From NCBI RefSeq assembly GCF_027925445.1, contig NZ_AP027149.1:3298501-3362500 (forward strand): 64,000 nucleotides of DNA, written 5' to 3'. Positions 8,497 to 17,353 of this stretch are shown in pieces. Source of the DNA: Methylocystis bryophila (GTDB lineage: Bacteria; Pseudomonadota; Alphaproteobacteria; Rhizobiales; Beijerinckiaceae). Positions within the stretch are counted from its first letter, which is position 1, and each line of letters begins with the position of its first letter. The position numbers and the translations under genes were made by a program. The notes below the pieces were generated by a model. The model was not told the DNA's origin and did no database searches. It saw only the letters and a program-made list of their open reading frames with translations.

Positions 8497-10529
8497 GGGA
8501 TGCGCTCGAGATCGGCAAGCCAGGCGGTGGCGTCAGAGTCGCTCGGCGCGCGCCAATCCCCGCGCGGCGAGAGCGACCCGCCGGAGGAGACCTTCGGGCC
8601 GTTGGGCAAGGCGCTACGCTTGAATTGGCTCGTCTGGAAAAAACGGCGCAGAAACACGCCGAGCCAGCGCTTGATGTCCGGCAGATCATAGGCGACGCGC
8701 TTATCGGCGGCGATGCCGGCGGGCCAGCGCCCCGCGCCGGCGTCGCGCCAAGCGTGATAGGCGAGGAAAGCAATCTTGGCGGGCGAGAAGCCGTAACGCG
8801 TCGCATAGAACAGATTGAAATCCTGCAGCGCATAGGGCCCGACGAAATCCTCGGTGCGCTGCGGCGCGCCCGCTCCCGACGGCACCAGCTCAGGGGAGAT
8901 CTCGGTTTCCAATATGTCGTGCAGCGCCGCGACGGTCCCCGCGCCATAGCGCGCCTCGCGCGCGCACCAGCGAATGAGATGCTGAATCAGCGTCTTGGGG
9001 ACGGAGGCGTTGACGTTGTAATGCGACATCTGATCGCCGACGCCATAGGTGCACCAGCCGAGCGCGAGCTCGGAAAGGTCGCCCGTGCCGAGAACGAGCG
9101 CCTCATGACGATTGGCGAGACGAAAGAGCAGCGAGGTGCGCGCGCCCGCCTGCACGTTCTCATATGTCAGATCGTAGACGGCCTCGCCCTTCGCCGCCGG
9201 ATGGCCGATGTCCTCAAGCATGCGCTGACAGGCAGGCGTGACGTCGATCTCCTGCGCCGAGACGCCGAGCGCCCGCATCAGCGCCCAGGCGTTGGCGCGC
9301 GTGCGTGCGCTCGTCGCGTATGCAGGTAGCGTGTAGGCGAGCACATTCTCGCGCGGCCAGCCGAGTCGGTCCGTCGCGGTCGCCGCGACGAGCAGCGCCT
9401 GCGTCGAGTCGAGTCCGCCCGAAACGCCCATGACGAGCTTTTTCAAGCCGGTCGCGCGCAATCTCTGGACGAGCCCATGCGCCTGGATGTTGAAGGCCTC
9501 GAAGCAGAGCTCCGAGAGGCGCGCCTCGTCGTCCGGCACGAAGGGGAAGCGCGGGATTTCGCGAACGAACCCCCAATCCTTCGTTTCCGCGACCAAAGCG
9601 AAGCGGATCTCGCGAAAGCGTTTCGTTTTCGCTTCGGCGTCGGCGCAGTCGCCGAAGCTCGTCTGCCGCAACCGCTCGGCGGCGATGCGCCCGAGATCGA
9701 CGTCGGCGAGGACGAGCGGCGGCTCCTTTGCGAAGCGTTCGGCCTTGGCGAGCTGTACGCCGAGCTCGTAGATCAGCGCCTCGCCGTCCCAGGCGAGATC
9801 GGTCGTCGACTCTCCCTCTCCCGCCGCCGAATAAAGATAGGCGGAGAGACAGCGCGCCGATTGGGAGGCGCATAGAGTCTGGCGGACGTCCGACTTGCCG
9901 ATGATGGCGTTGCTCGCGGAGAGATTGAGCAGCACGCTCGCCCCGGCCATGGCCGCGCGCGCCGAGGGCGGGATCGGCGTCCACAGATCTTCGCAAATCT
10001 CCGCGTGGATTGCGAGGTTTGGGAAGTCCTCCGCGACGAAGACGAGGTCCGCCCCGAAGGGCGCGCGGACGCCTGCGACGTCGATCTCCTCGCCCGCGAC
10101 GTGAACGCCCGGCGCGAAATGCCGCTTCTCGTAGAACTCGCGATAGCCCGGCAAATAGCTTTTTGGCGCGACGCCGAGGATCGTCCCGCGCAGCATCAGC
10201 ACCGCGCAATTATAGAGCCGCGCCTTGTGACGCAGCGGCGCGCCGACGGCGAGGATGAGGTTGAGGTTCTTGGAGGCCTCAAGCAGATCGGCGAGGGCCG
10301 TCTCGACAGCCTCGAGCAGCGCGTCCTGCTGCAAGAGATCGTCGATGGCGTAAGCCGAGAGGCCCAGCTCCGGGAACAGCGCGAGCGAGGCGCCCTGCTC
10401 CGCCGCCCGCTTCGCCATCGCGAGCGTTTCCGCCGCATTGGCGCGCGGGTTGGCGATGGCGACGCGCGGCGCGCAGACGGCTGCGCGCAGGAACCCATGC
10501 GTGTGTAAACTGAAGAAGGGGTGCGACAT
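8493..10529 (-). CDS. nadE: Glutamine-dependent NAD(+) synthetase
   Basis: The enzyme amidates nicotinic acid adenine dinucleotide to NAD with ammonia taken from glutamine. The N-terminal nitrilase domain shows the Glu-Lys-Cys triad: FPELGLSAY, PKSYLPGYREFYEKRHF and HAEICEDLW. The C-terminal synthetase domain has the ATP PP-loop VMGVSGGLDSTQALL and the GTGDLSELALGWCTYGVGD segment. At 678 residues from the ATG at 10529 it has the usual length of the two-domain form. The frame can be extended 15 residues upstream to 10574, but that extension lacks family similarity. It is followed without a gap by yraN. Confidence 0.95.
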   Translation of the reverse strand: MSHPFFSLHTHGFLRAAVCAPRVAIANPRANAAETLAMAKRAAEQGASLALFPELGLSAYAIDDLLQQDALLEAVETALADLLEASKNLNLILAVGAPLRHKARLYNCAVLMLRGTILGVAPKSYLPGYREFYEKRHFAPGVHVAGEEIDVAGVRAPFGADLVFVAEDFPNLAIHAEICEDLWTPIPPSARAAMAGASVLLNLSASNAIIGKSDVRQTLCASQSARCLSAYLYSAAGEGESTTDLAWDGEALIYELGVQLAKAERFAKEPPLVLADVDLGRIAAERLRQTSFGDCADAEAKTKRFREIRFALVAETKDWGFVREIPRFPFVPDDEARLSELCFEAFNIQAHGLVQRLRATGLKKLVMGVSGGLDSTQALLVAATATDRLGWPRENVLAYTLPAYATSARTRANAWALMRALGVSAQEIDVTPACQRMLEDIGHPAAKGEAVYDLTYENVQAGARTSLLFRLANRHEALVLGTGDLSELALGWCTYGVGDQMSHYNVNASVPKTLIQHLIRWCAREARYGAGTVAALHDILETEISPELVPSGAGAPQRTEDFVGPYALQDFNLFYATRYGFSPAKIAFLAYHAWRDAGAGRWPAGIAADKRVAYDLPDIKRWLGVFLRRFFQTSQFKRSALPNGPKVSSGGSLSPRGDWRAPSDSDATAWLADLERIP

Positions 10530-10592
10530 GGGGTAGATATAGGCGCTTGCGGAAGATTGCTTAAGCGGCGGCAATCGGGGCGGCCCAGCGCC

Positions 10593-11840
10593 TCACCCCG
10601 GCCCTCGCCCCGTAGGCGGCGCCTCAGGCGACCGGATGTGCTCCGGGCGGACGCCGAGACCGATGAGCCGCGCGGGAAGTCGGCGCAAAAGCGGAAAGTC
10701 CCGCAAGAACCGCAGCGGAAGCGGAAGGGTCCCGATCTCCGCGCCTCCCAGGACCGTGCCGATAATCCGGTTCTGGATGAAGCGCTGCACGGACTGCGTT
10801 ACGCCCACAGGCCATTCGCGTCGCCGCTGCACGGCGGCAAGCAGATCGGGCCCGACCGGACCGCGCCGTAGCGGCTCCGCCAGAAGATTGGCGGCGGCGA
10901 CCGCGTCCTGGATCGCGAGATTAACGCCCACGCCGCCGACGGGCGACATGGCGTGCGCCGCGTCGCCGATGAACAAAAGCCCCGGCCGGCTCCAGCAGCG
11001 GAGCCGATCCAGCGCGACGGACAGCAGCTTGACGTCGTCCCAGCTTTTGATCGTGTCCACGCGATCGGCAAGGAATGGCGCGGCCCGCGCGATTTCATGG
11101 CGCAAAGCCTCTAAGCCCTGACCCTCGAGCGCCTCGCGCCCGCCCTTGGGGATGACGAAGCCGCATTGCCAGTACTCGTTCCGGTCGATGAGAGCCAAGA
11201 TGTGGCCTTTCGCAAAACGGCCCAAGGGCTCGTGCGGATCATCCTCGCGGCGCGCCAGGCGGAACCAGAGCACGTCCATCGGCGCGCCGAAGTCGATGCG
11301 CTCCAGCCCTGCGCTCTCGCGCAGAGTCGAGTGGCGCCCATCGGCGGCGATCGTCAGATCGGCGCGTATGTCGAGCGTCTTTCCGCCTTGCGTCGCGCGC
11401 ACGCCGACGACGCGGTCGTCTTCGAGAATGAGGTCCTCGGCCGCGGCGCCCATGAGCAGCCGCAAGGAGGGATAGCGCTTCCCCTTCTCCGCCAGGAAAT
11501 TCAGGAAGTCCCATTGCGGCATGAGCGCGATGAACTTGCAGTGAGTCGGCAGATGCGTGAAATCCGCGACCGGAATCTTTTCCTCGCCGACAAAACCCGT
11601 GATCTCGCGCGCCTTGCTGTGCGGAAGCGTCAAGAATTCATCCAGCAGTCCAAGCTCGTAGAAAAGCTCGAGCGTTGAAGGGTGGATGGTGTCGCCGCGA
11701 AAGTCGCGGAAAAAATCCGCGTGCTTTTCGAGCAGGACGACATCGACGCCGGCGCGGGCCAGAAGAAAGGCCGCCATCATGCCGGCCGGCCCGCCGCCGA
11801 CGACGCAGCAGCGAGCGCTGAGAGATTCGTTCGTGCTCAA
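10593..11840 (-). CDS. FAD-dependent aromatic-ring-type monooxygenase
   Basis: The 415-residue protein has the class A flavoprotein monooxygenase signature. The GxGxxG dinucleotide fold is CCVVGGGPAGMMAAFLLARA, the DG motif is TIAADGRHSTLRESAG, and the GD motif is FIGDAAHAMSPVGGVGVNLA. This places it with UbiH/PobA-type hydroxylases. The substrate cannot be read from the sequence. Residues HPSTLELFYELGLLDEFL are typical of the group often annotated as FAD-dependent oxidoreductase next to NAD metabolism genes. It lies just upstream of nadE on the same strand, with a 63-base gap. Confidence 0.85.
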   Translation of the reverse strand: MSTNESLSARCCVVGGGPAGMMAAFLLARAGVDVVLLEKHADFFRDFRGDTIHPSTLELFYELGLLDEFLTLPHSKAREITGFVGEEKIPVADFTHLPTHCKFIALMPQWDFLNFLAEKGKRYPSLRLLMGAAAEDLILEDDRVVGVRATQGGKTLDIRADLTIAADGRHSTLRESAGLERIDFGAPMDVLWFRLARREDDPHEPLGRFAKGHILALIDRNEYWQCGFVIPKGGREALEGQGLEALRHEIARAAPFLADRVDTIKSWDDVKLLSVALDRLRCWSRPGLLFIGDAAHAMSPVGGVGVNLAIQDAVAAANLLAEPLRRGPVGPDLLAAVQRRREWPVGVTQSVQRFIQNRIIGTVLGGAEIGTLPLPLRFLRDFPLLRRLPARLIGLGVRPEHIRSPEAPPTGRGPG

Positions 11841-11912
11841 GTGGCGACCTCCATATCGGACCTAACCTAGCACGTAGCGACAGCGAGAGAGGAGCCCCCT
11901 CCCCTGCCCTCG

Positions 11913-11962
11913 CCCGCCATAGCCCGTCGAATGACGGGCGTCTTTGGACGCCCTATGGCGGG
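11913..11962. repeat. Perfect nested palindrome with two inner hairpins
   Basis: CCCGCCATAG at 11913-11922 pairs with CTATGGCGGG at 11953-11962. Inside, CCCGTC-GAAT-GACGGG and GGGCGTC-TTTG-GACGCCC form two further stems that share bases. The sequence could therefore switch between folds or extrude as a cruciform. It lies between divergently spaced housekeeping genes and carries no coding sequence. Confidence 0.65.
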
Positions 11963-12010
11963 AGAGGGAGTCAGATTCGGGGCGTCATCAACATCTTGCG
12001 CAATGCTTAC

Positions 12011-12050
12011 CGCCCCTCTCCCGCGAAGCGGGGGAGGGTACGGGAGGGGG
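12011..12050. repeat. C/G-rich intergenic hairpin element, second copy
   Basis: CCCTCTCCCGC and GCGGGGGAGGG flank a GAA loop, followed by a G-rich tail. It resembles the element at 1896-1935. It sits immediately downstream of the CCA-domain gene, read on the minus strand, and could add to transcript termination there. Confidence 0.5.
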
Positions 12051-12063
12051 CCGGCGAAGAGAC

Positions 12064-12903
12064 TTAATCCATGCTCTCAGACCAGCGCTCCGACGCGAAG
12101 GCGTTTGCGATCGCCTTGGCGCGCAGGGCTGTCGCCTCGGCCCCGGCCGGCTCTGCCACTTGGCGGCAAGCGTCGAGCGCCGCGGCAAGGATCGCCGCTT
12201 TCGGATAGGCCTGGCCGGCCCGGCCTTGGTAAGCGCGAAAATCGCAAGCGCACACCGTCATCAAGGCGTCGAAAAGAGAGCGCTCGTCGAAGGCGCCCAA
12301 TCGCTCAAGCATGGCGGCGACGGGTCCGGCGCGCACGCGTGAGACGCGATGCACGCGCTCGCCTTCGGCGAGCGCCAGCAAGGCGAGGTCCAGGCAGTCT
12401 TCGGGCGCCTCAAATCGCGCGCAGATCGCCTCGATGCGCGGGCGCCCGCGCTCGATATGCCCGTAATGCACGGGAAGATGCTCTCGCGGCGAATCCGACT
12501 TGCCGACATTCATGACCATGAGCGCGAAACGCACGGGGAGCGGGGCGCCGCAGAGCGCCGCCTCCGACAGCGCGTTCATGAGGAGCTCGCCGAGATCCGC
12601 GTTCACGTCGCCTTCCGCGATCTGCGGCACGCCAAACAGCGCCTCAACCTCGGGAAGCAGACGGCGGAGAGCCCCGCAGTCGCGCAGCAATTGCATCGAT
12701 CGCGCAGGCGCGCGCGCCATCAGACATTCGGCGATTTCGGGCCAGGCTCGCGAGGGGGACAGCGCTTCCAGGGCGCCGGCTTCAACGCGCTCCCGCCAGA
12801 ACTCGAGTTCGACGAAATCGGCTTCCGACGGCGCGCGGCCGACGCGCGCCGCGGCTCGAAGCAGCGCAAGCCCCGTGTGATCGCGATCGGAGAAAGAGGT
12901 CAT
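12064..12903 (-). CDS. Stand-alone CCA-adding-enzyme body domain, HD motif degenerate
   Basis: The 279-residue product aligns by eye with the C-terminal half of bacterial multifunctional CCA proteins: AWPEIAECLMARAPARSMQL, LRDCGALRRLLPEVEALFGV, then a DVNADLGELLMNALSEA segment and DFRAYQGRAGQAYPKA near the end. The N-terminal nucleotidyltransferase head is absent. Where the family has a CHDLGKG-type metal motif this protein has VMNVGKS, and the downstream HHGH becomes HYGH. It therefore should not add CCA, and phosphohydrolase activity is doubtful. A tRNA-binding or regulatory role is possible. The start was set at MTSFSDRDHTG (12903), because the upstream 10 residues look like spacer. It is divergent from the carbonic anhydrase gene. 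Confidence 0.7.
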   Translation of the reverse strand: MTSFSDRDHTGLALLRAAARVGRAPSEADFVELEFWRERVEAGALEALSPSRAWPEIAECLMARAPARSMQLLRDCGALRRLLPEVEALFGVPQIAEGDVNADLGELLMNALSEAALCGAPLPVRFALMVMNVGKSDSPREHLPVHYGHIERGRPRIEAICARFEAPEDCLDLALLALAEGERVHRVSRVRAGPVAAMLERLGAFDERSLFDALMTVCACDFRAYQGRAGQAYPKAAILAAALDACRQVAEPAGAEATALRAKAIANAFASERWSESMD

Positions 12904-13076
12904 TGCGGCATCGGCAAGCAATACGGGGACCACTAGCGGAAACGCCCGCCGGCGATCAATTTGGGAGAAACGCAGCGCGGGTGTGACTAAGTCCGGTGGA
13001 CGAACGCCAAAGCGACGCTAAATCCTCCCCGGCCCAAAAAGCTGCGGCGCGAAGGCTGCGGGAGGGGGAGGTCAAA

Positions 13077-13655
13077 ATGTCAGTATTGAACGAAGTGCTG
13101 GGCGCCAACGCCAAATATGTCGCCGAATTCGGCAAGAAGGGCGAGCTCGCCCTGCCCCCGGCGCGTCGATTCGCGATCCTCACCTGCATGGACGCGCGGC
13201 TCGATCCGGCGAAATACGCCGGGCTTGCGGAGGGCGACGCGCATGTGATCCGCAATGCGGGCGGACGCGCCACCGACGACGCAATCCGCTCGCTCGTGAT
13301 TTCGCATAAGCTGCTCGGCACCGTGGAATGGTTCGTGATCCATCACACCGATTGCGGCATGGAGCTCTTCTGCGACGAGGTGATGGGCGAGCTTCTCGCC
13401 GACAGTCTCGCGACTGCTTCCTTCGACGGCAAGACCTGGTCGAATCCTCAGCACGGCGGCGGCTGCGTGGCCGGCCGTTTCATCAAATGGCACACGATCA
13501 AGAAACAAGAAGAAAGCGTCGAGGATGACGTGCGACGCATCCGCCAGCACCCGCTCGCGCCCCGCAATATTCCGATCTACGGCTACATCTATGACGTGAA
13601 GAGCGGCCGGCTCGTGGAAGTCCCCGGCGCGACAAACGCCGGCAAGGCGAGCTGA
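13077..13655 (+). CDS. Beta-class carbonic anhydrase
   Basis: The enzyme interconverts CO2 and bicarbonate. The zinc site is readable: ILTCMDARLDP gives Cys37 with the Asp39-Arg41 dyad, and FVIHHTDCGM gives His90 and Cys93. Length (192 residues) fits small bacterial beta-CAs. The start ATG at 13077 follows a strong GGGAGGGGGAGG ribosome-binding site. The frame extends upstream to 12996, but that part has no family match. A clear terminator follows at 13695-13722, so the gene is probably monocistronic. In a one-carbon organism it would feed CO2/bicarbonate to carboxylases. Confidence 0.92.
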   Translation: MSVLNEVLGANAKYVAEFGKKGELALPPARRFAILTCMDARLDPAKYAGLAEGDAHVIRNAGGRATDDAIRSLVISHKLLGTVEWFVIHHTDCGMELFCDEVMGELLADSLATASFDGKTWSNPQHGGGCVAGRFIKWHTIKKQEESVEDDVRRIRQHPLAPRNIPIYGYIYDVKSGRLVEVPGATNAGKAS

Positions 13656-13694
13656 GACGGCCGCGACAGATCTTCTTCGGGAATAGAGACGAAA

Positions 13695-13722
13695 AGGCCC
13701 GCGACAGCGCCGTCGCGGGCCT
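13695..13722 (+). terminator. Rho-independent terminator of the carbonic anhydrase gene
   Basis: AGGCCCGCGAC pairs perfectly with GTCGCGGGCCT across a six-base loop and is followed by CTTTTAT. Confidence 0.85.
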
Positions 13723-13870
13723 CTTTTATGTCTGCGCAGATTTAATGGTCGAGCTTGCGCTTAGCTTATAGGCAAAATTCTTCTTGGGCAAAATTCTTCT
13801 CGCCGGCGCCTCGGTTGAAGCTCCCTCGCCCTACGATATTTACCTATGCAGAAAAAAGGGAGACGCTCCC

Positions 13871-14971
13871 ATGCAGATCTTTACCGACAACCTCATGGCC
13901 ACCGCAGGGCTGGACGCCTCTATCGCGAGGGCTGCGATCGGCCATGTGCTGCTGTTTCTGCGCGATCAGGCGCCGCAAGGGCGAGTCGCGAAATATGTCG
14001 AGGACACGCCGGAAGCTCAGGAGGCCGTGGCGGCCGCAGAGGCGGCCGAAGACGGCCGTCTCACTCAAGTCATCGAGGGCGTGACGCGCTTTACGGGTCA
14101 GGGCCGCGCCGACGTCAATGTCCTCGTCGGCAGGCTTTTGCGGCTCGGGCTCGACGGGAAACAGATCAGAATTCTTATCGACGAAACCCTGTCTCGCGCC
14201 GAGGACCTGTTGGGCGTCGAGGGCGTGCGTGAAATTCGAAAAATCCTGCCTGCGCCGCCGCAGCCGCCGAGAATCGTGTCGATCACCGACGCGCCGCAAG
14301 CGAAGCGCGCCGAGGGTTCCGACAGGGGTGGGCAGAAATATTGGGTGCGCGAAACCGTGGGCGTCTTCGACGACGAAGAGACGCTCGAGACGGCGGTGGA
14401 CGAGCTCGATCTCGCCGGCTTCAATGGGGCCGCGATATCCGTGCTTGCAACCGGCGCCAAAACGAAAGGCGGCCTCGGTCGCATCTTCCGCAGCGTCTCG
14501 GAGATCGAGGACAGCGGCGACGCGCCGCAAACGGAATTCGTCTCCAGCGACTCGCGTGTGGAAGGAACGGCCGCACTGATTGGCGTTCCCCTCTACATTG
14601 GCGGAGCCGCCGGGGTTTGGGCCGTATCCGCCACGGGAGGCTCGCTCGCCTTCGCGCTCGCCTCGGCCGTCGCGCTCGGGGGCATAGGCGCGGGCCTAGG
14701 CGCCATTCTCGCGCTCGCTATTCACAGCCGGCATGCCCGGCGTGTCCGGGAACAGCTGAGGCTGGGCGGGCTCGTTCTGTGGGTAAAGACCCCGACCGCC
14801 GAGAGCGAAGGGCGGGCTACGCAGATCTTGAGAAATCTCGGAGCGCGCGACGTCCACGTGCATGAGGTTCAGCGCGAGTGGAGCTTCGGCTCCATGCCTC
14901 TGACCCACGGACCGTACGACCCCTTCGTCGATCTCCTTCCCGACTCGCAGGCGCACCAGCGTAGCGCTTAA
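13871..14971 (+). CDS. Hypothetical protein with stress-protein-like C-terminal membrane domain
   Basis: The 366-residue protein begins at ATG 13871 after GGGAG. The N-terminal ~120 residues are helical, with a small VEGVREIRKIL end, and are not recognised. A linker rich in Pro follows. From about residue 155 FDDEETLETAVDELDLAGFN and GAAISVLATGAK resemble the general-stress-protein 17M (YflT-like) fold. Two hydrophobic spans follow near residues 235-290 (LIGVPLYIGGAAGVWAVSAT and AVALGGIGAGLGAILALAI). The rest, with LWVKTPTAESEGRATQIL, resembles a second ferredoxin-like half. A membrane-associated stress protein is a reasonable guess. An earlier in-frame start at 13784 is less likely because it lacks a ribosome-binding site. 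Confidence 0.65.
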   Translation: MQIFTDNLMATAGLDASIARAAIGHVLLFLRDQAPQGRVAKYVEDTPEAQEAVAAAEAAEDGRLTQVIEGVTRFTGQGRADVNVLVGRLLRLGLDGKQIRILIDETLSRAEDLLGVEGVREIRKILPAPPQPPRIVSITDAPQAKRAEGSDRGGQKYWVRETVGVFDDEETLETAVDELDLAGFNGAAISVLATGAKTKGGLGRIFRSVSEIEDSGDAPQTEFVSSDSRVEGTAALIGVPLYIGGAAGVWAVSATGGSLAFALASAVALGGIGAGLGAILALAIHSRHARRVREQLRLGGLVLWVKTPTAESEGRATQILRNLGARDVHVHEVQREWSFGSMPLTHGPYDPFVDLLPDSQAHQRSA

Positions 14972-14980
14972 ATCCACGCT

Positions 14981-15006
14981 GCGTTCAGGCGGAGTCGCCT
15001 GAACGC
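14981..15006. repeat. Partial palindromic repeat between convergent genes
   Basis: GCGTTCAGGCG and CGCCTGAACGC form a perfect 11-bp stem around GAGT. The arms equal the second half of the full repeat at 2167-2283. Lying between two convergent stop codons, it may act as a bidirectional transcript end, but no T tract follows. Confidence 0.65.
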
Positions 15007-15044
15007 ATGCGCGTTTGCAGGAAGGCGAGCGTCGCGCCGATCCG

Positions 15045-16235
15045 TCAGCGGAAGTGCGACTTCAGCGCGTCGACGAGGTCGGTCTTCTCCCAGGAGAAGC
15101 CGCCGTCGCCATCAGGCTTGCGGCCGAAATGGCCGTAAGACGAGGTGCGCGCGTAGATGGGCTGATTGAGCTTGAGGTGCTCGCGGATGCCGCGCGGCGT
15201 GAGCCGCATGATCTGCGGCAGCACCGCCTCGATCTTGTCCTCCGCGACCTGCCCCGTGCCGTGCAGATCCACATAGATCGACAAAGGCTCGGCGACGCCG
15301 ATTGCGTAAGCGAGTTGGATCGTCGCGCGGTCGGAGAGACCGGCGGCGACGATGTTCTTGGCGAGATAGCGCGCGGCATAGGCCGCGGAGCGATCGACCT
15401 TGGTCGGGTCCTTGCCCGAGAAGGCGCCGCCGCCATGCGGCGCGGCGCCGCCATAGGTGTCGACGATGATCTTGCGGCCCGTGAGGCCGGCGTCGCCGTC
15501 GGGACCGCCAATGAAGAACTTGCCGGTCGGATTGACGTGCCAGACTGTCTTGGAGGTCACGAAATCCGCCGGCAGCACGGCTCTGATATAGGGCTCGACG
15601 AGCTGGCGCACGTCCTGCGGCGAGAGGTTCTCGTCGGTGTGCTGATGTGAGAGCACGATCTGCGTCGCCTCGACCGGCTTGCCGTTCTCATAGCGCAGCG
15701 TCACTTGGCTCTTGGCGTCAGGACCGAGGCCCTTCTCCTTGCCGCTGTGGCGGGCTTTGGCCAGGTCTTCCAGAATCTTATGGGCGTAATAGAGCGGCGC
15801 CGGCATCAGCTCCGGGGTCTCGCGCACGGCGTAGCCGAACATGATGCCCTGGTCGCCTGCGCCTTCGTCCTTATTGCCCGCAGCGTCGACGCCCTGCGCG
15901 ATGTCGGCGGACTGCTCGTGCAGCAGCACCTCGACTTTGGCGTTCTTCCAATGGAAGCCGTCCTGCTCGTAACCGATCGCCTTGATCGCGTCGCGGGCGA
16001 TGTCCTCCACATGCTCGAAGGCCATGTGCGGCCCGCGCACCTCGCCGGCGATCACGACGCGATTCGTGGTGCAAAGCGTCTCGGCGGCGACGCGGATCGC
16101 GTAAGGATCGATTCCGGCCTTCGCGCCCTCACGGAAGAAGGCGTCGACGATCTCGTCGGAAATGCGGTCGCAGACCTTGTCCGGATGGCCCTCGGAAACG
16201 GATTCGCTCGTAAAGAGATAGTTCTTGCGCGTCAC
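15045..16235 (-). CDS. metK: S-adenosylmethionine synthetase
   Basis: The enzyme makes S-adenosylmethionine from methionine and ATP. Family motifs are present in order: LFTSESVSEGHPDKVCDRIS, GDQGIMFGYA (the GAGDQG hexapeptide), the phosphate-binding GGGAFSGKDPTKVDRSAAY, and a C-terminal YGHFGRKPDGDGG. The start is GTG at 16235, because GGAGG lies seven bases upstream and the protein then begins at the family position, giving 396 residues. The longer frame to 16322 is not supported. An inverted repeat lies upstream. The TonB-like gene precedes it on the same strand. Confidence 0.95.
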   Translation of the reverse strand: MTRKNYLFTSESVSEGHPDKVCDRISDEIVDAFFREGAKAGIDPYAIRVAAETLCTTNRVVIAGEVRGPHMAFEHVEDIARDAIKAIGYEQDGFHWKNAKVEVLLHEQSADIAQGVDAAGNKDEGAGDQGIMFGYAVRETPELMPAPLYYAHKILEDLAKARHSGKEKGLGPDAKSQVTLRYENGKPVEATQIVLSHQHTDENLSPQDVRQLVEPYIRAVLPADFVTSKTVWHVNPTGKFFIGGPDGDAGLTGRKIIVDTYGGAAPHGGGAFSGKDPTKVDRSAAYAARYLAKNIVAAGLSDRATIQLAYAIGVAEPLSIYVDLHGTGQVAEDKIEAVLPQIMRLTPRGIREHLKLNQPIYARTSSYGHFGRKPDGDGGFSWEKTDLVDALKSHFR

Positions 16236-16290
16236 GTAATTCCTCCGTCCGCGTCGAATTTCTTCCACCCGGCCGGCTTGCCGGAGCAAA

Positions 16291-16315
16291 TGTCCTTTGC
16301 CAGCGTGAAAGGACA
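16291..16315. promoter_or_regulatory. Inverted repeat in the metK leader
   Basis: TGTCCTTT and AAAGGACA form a perfect 8-bp stem around a nine-base loop, about 55-80 bases before the metK start. It might be an operator or a leader hairpin. It does not match any SAM riboswitch consensus that I can recall. Confidence 0.35.
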
Positions 16316-16363
16316 GCGTCAAGCGCTTCGCCTATGCCGGCCGCGCGCCCCGCGCGCCCTCGA

Positions 16364-17353
16364 TCAATAGTTCCAAACCATGCCGATGCTGGTTCCCGTC
16401 GGCGTGGGCGGGAAAGGCTGGGCCCGATGCAGCGCCGCGAGGGCTTCCTGGTCGCGCGACGAGGAGCCGCTGGATTTGCGCAGCGCCTGATGCATCAGAT
16501 TGCCGTTGGGGTCCACGAAGAAGACGATGCTTCCCGTCTCCTGACGCCCGCCGCCGGGATGGAACTTGCGCAGGATGTAGCCCAAAACGACCGAAAAATA
16601 AGTCGGCGCCGCCGTGCCGCCGGAGATCGGCGCGACCTTGGCCGCGCCGCCCAGCCGATAATGCGGAGTCGGCTCGAGCGAGGCGAGGAGCTGCGCCACG
16701 GATTTCTGCTTGGGTCCGATCGCCGCCTTCGGGTCCGGCTTGCCGAACATCGACTCGCGCGTCTCCGTCGGCCGGGGAGCCGCCTGCTTGGTGATCTCCG
16801 CCTCGCGCTTGTCCTCTTCGGCGGCGTCCGTCGCGCCCTGCTGCTCGCCCGGATCCTGCTGCATCTCCTGCTGAGGCTTCTGCGGCTGCTCCTCCGGCTT
16901 CTCGGCCGTGTGCTCGTCGGGCCGCGCCTGCCTTTGGGCCCGCGTTTCCTCGTCGGGGGCCTCGCGTTCGACTTTCTCTTTGTTCTCGGCCCGCGGCGCG
17001 TCATAGGCGGGCTTTTCGTCGAGCGTGAGCTTCTGCTTGATCTTCTCCTGCTGCTGCTGCTCGGGGGGCTTTGGCTCCTCCTGGGCCTGTTGCGCGGGGG
17101 GCTGCTGCGCCTCGGGCTCGGGCGGCGGCTCCGTGACGACCTCGACCGGGATTTCCTCCTCGACCAGCGCCAGGGGTCGAGAGACCCAATCGACGGCCAC
17201 GAGCGCGGACAGGAGAAACACGTGAATAAACAGAACGATAGCGAATAATCTCGCCTGCCGCTTGCGCGACGACGGCAGGCGATCGCGCTTCGGACCCTCT
17301 TCCGGCGCGGCCGTAAGCCTCTTTAATGTTAGGCTTTGGCTCATGACTGACAT
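16364..17353 (-). CDS. TonB-family energy-transducer-like protein
   Basis: The 329-residue protein has a short cytosolic N-terminus, one membrane segment (LFAIVLFIHVFLLSALVAVD), then a long Pro/Glu/Gln/Lys-rich stretch (residues ~65-200) that would span the periplasm. The C-terminal ~90 residues (YFSVVLGYILRKFHPGGGRQ, GSIVFFVDPNGNLMHQALRK, FPPTPTG) fit the TonB C-terminal fold. TonB couples the proton-motive force through ExbB/ExbD to outer-membrane receptors. No exbBD or receptor lies nearby, and TolA is the main alternative. The gene is divergent from mutS and lies upstream of metK on the same strand. Confidence 0.8.
   Translation of the reverse strand: MSVMSQSLTLKRLTAAPEEGPKRDRLPSSRKRQARLFAIVLFIHVFLLSALVAVDWVSRPLALVEEEIPVEVVTEPPPEPEAQQPPAQQAQEEPKPPEQQQQEKIKQKLTLDEKPAYDAPRAENKEKVEREAPDEETRAQRQARPDEHTAEKPEEQPQKPQQEMQQDPGEQQGATDAAEEDKREAEITKQAAPRPTETRESMFGKPDPKAAIGPKQKSVAQLLASLEPTPHYRLGGAAKVAPISGGTAAPTYFSVVLGYILRKFHPGGGRQETGSIVFFVDPNGNLMHQALRKSSGSSSRDQEALAALHRAQPFPPTPTGTSIGMVWNY

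Noticed and set aside
16236..16363. SAM riboswitch upstream of metK
   Set aside because: An inverted repeat is present, but I cannot match the loops to SAM-I, SAM-II, SAM-V or SAH consensus.
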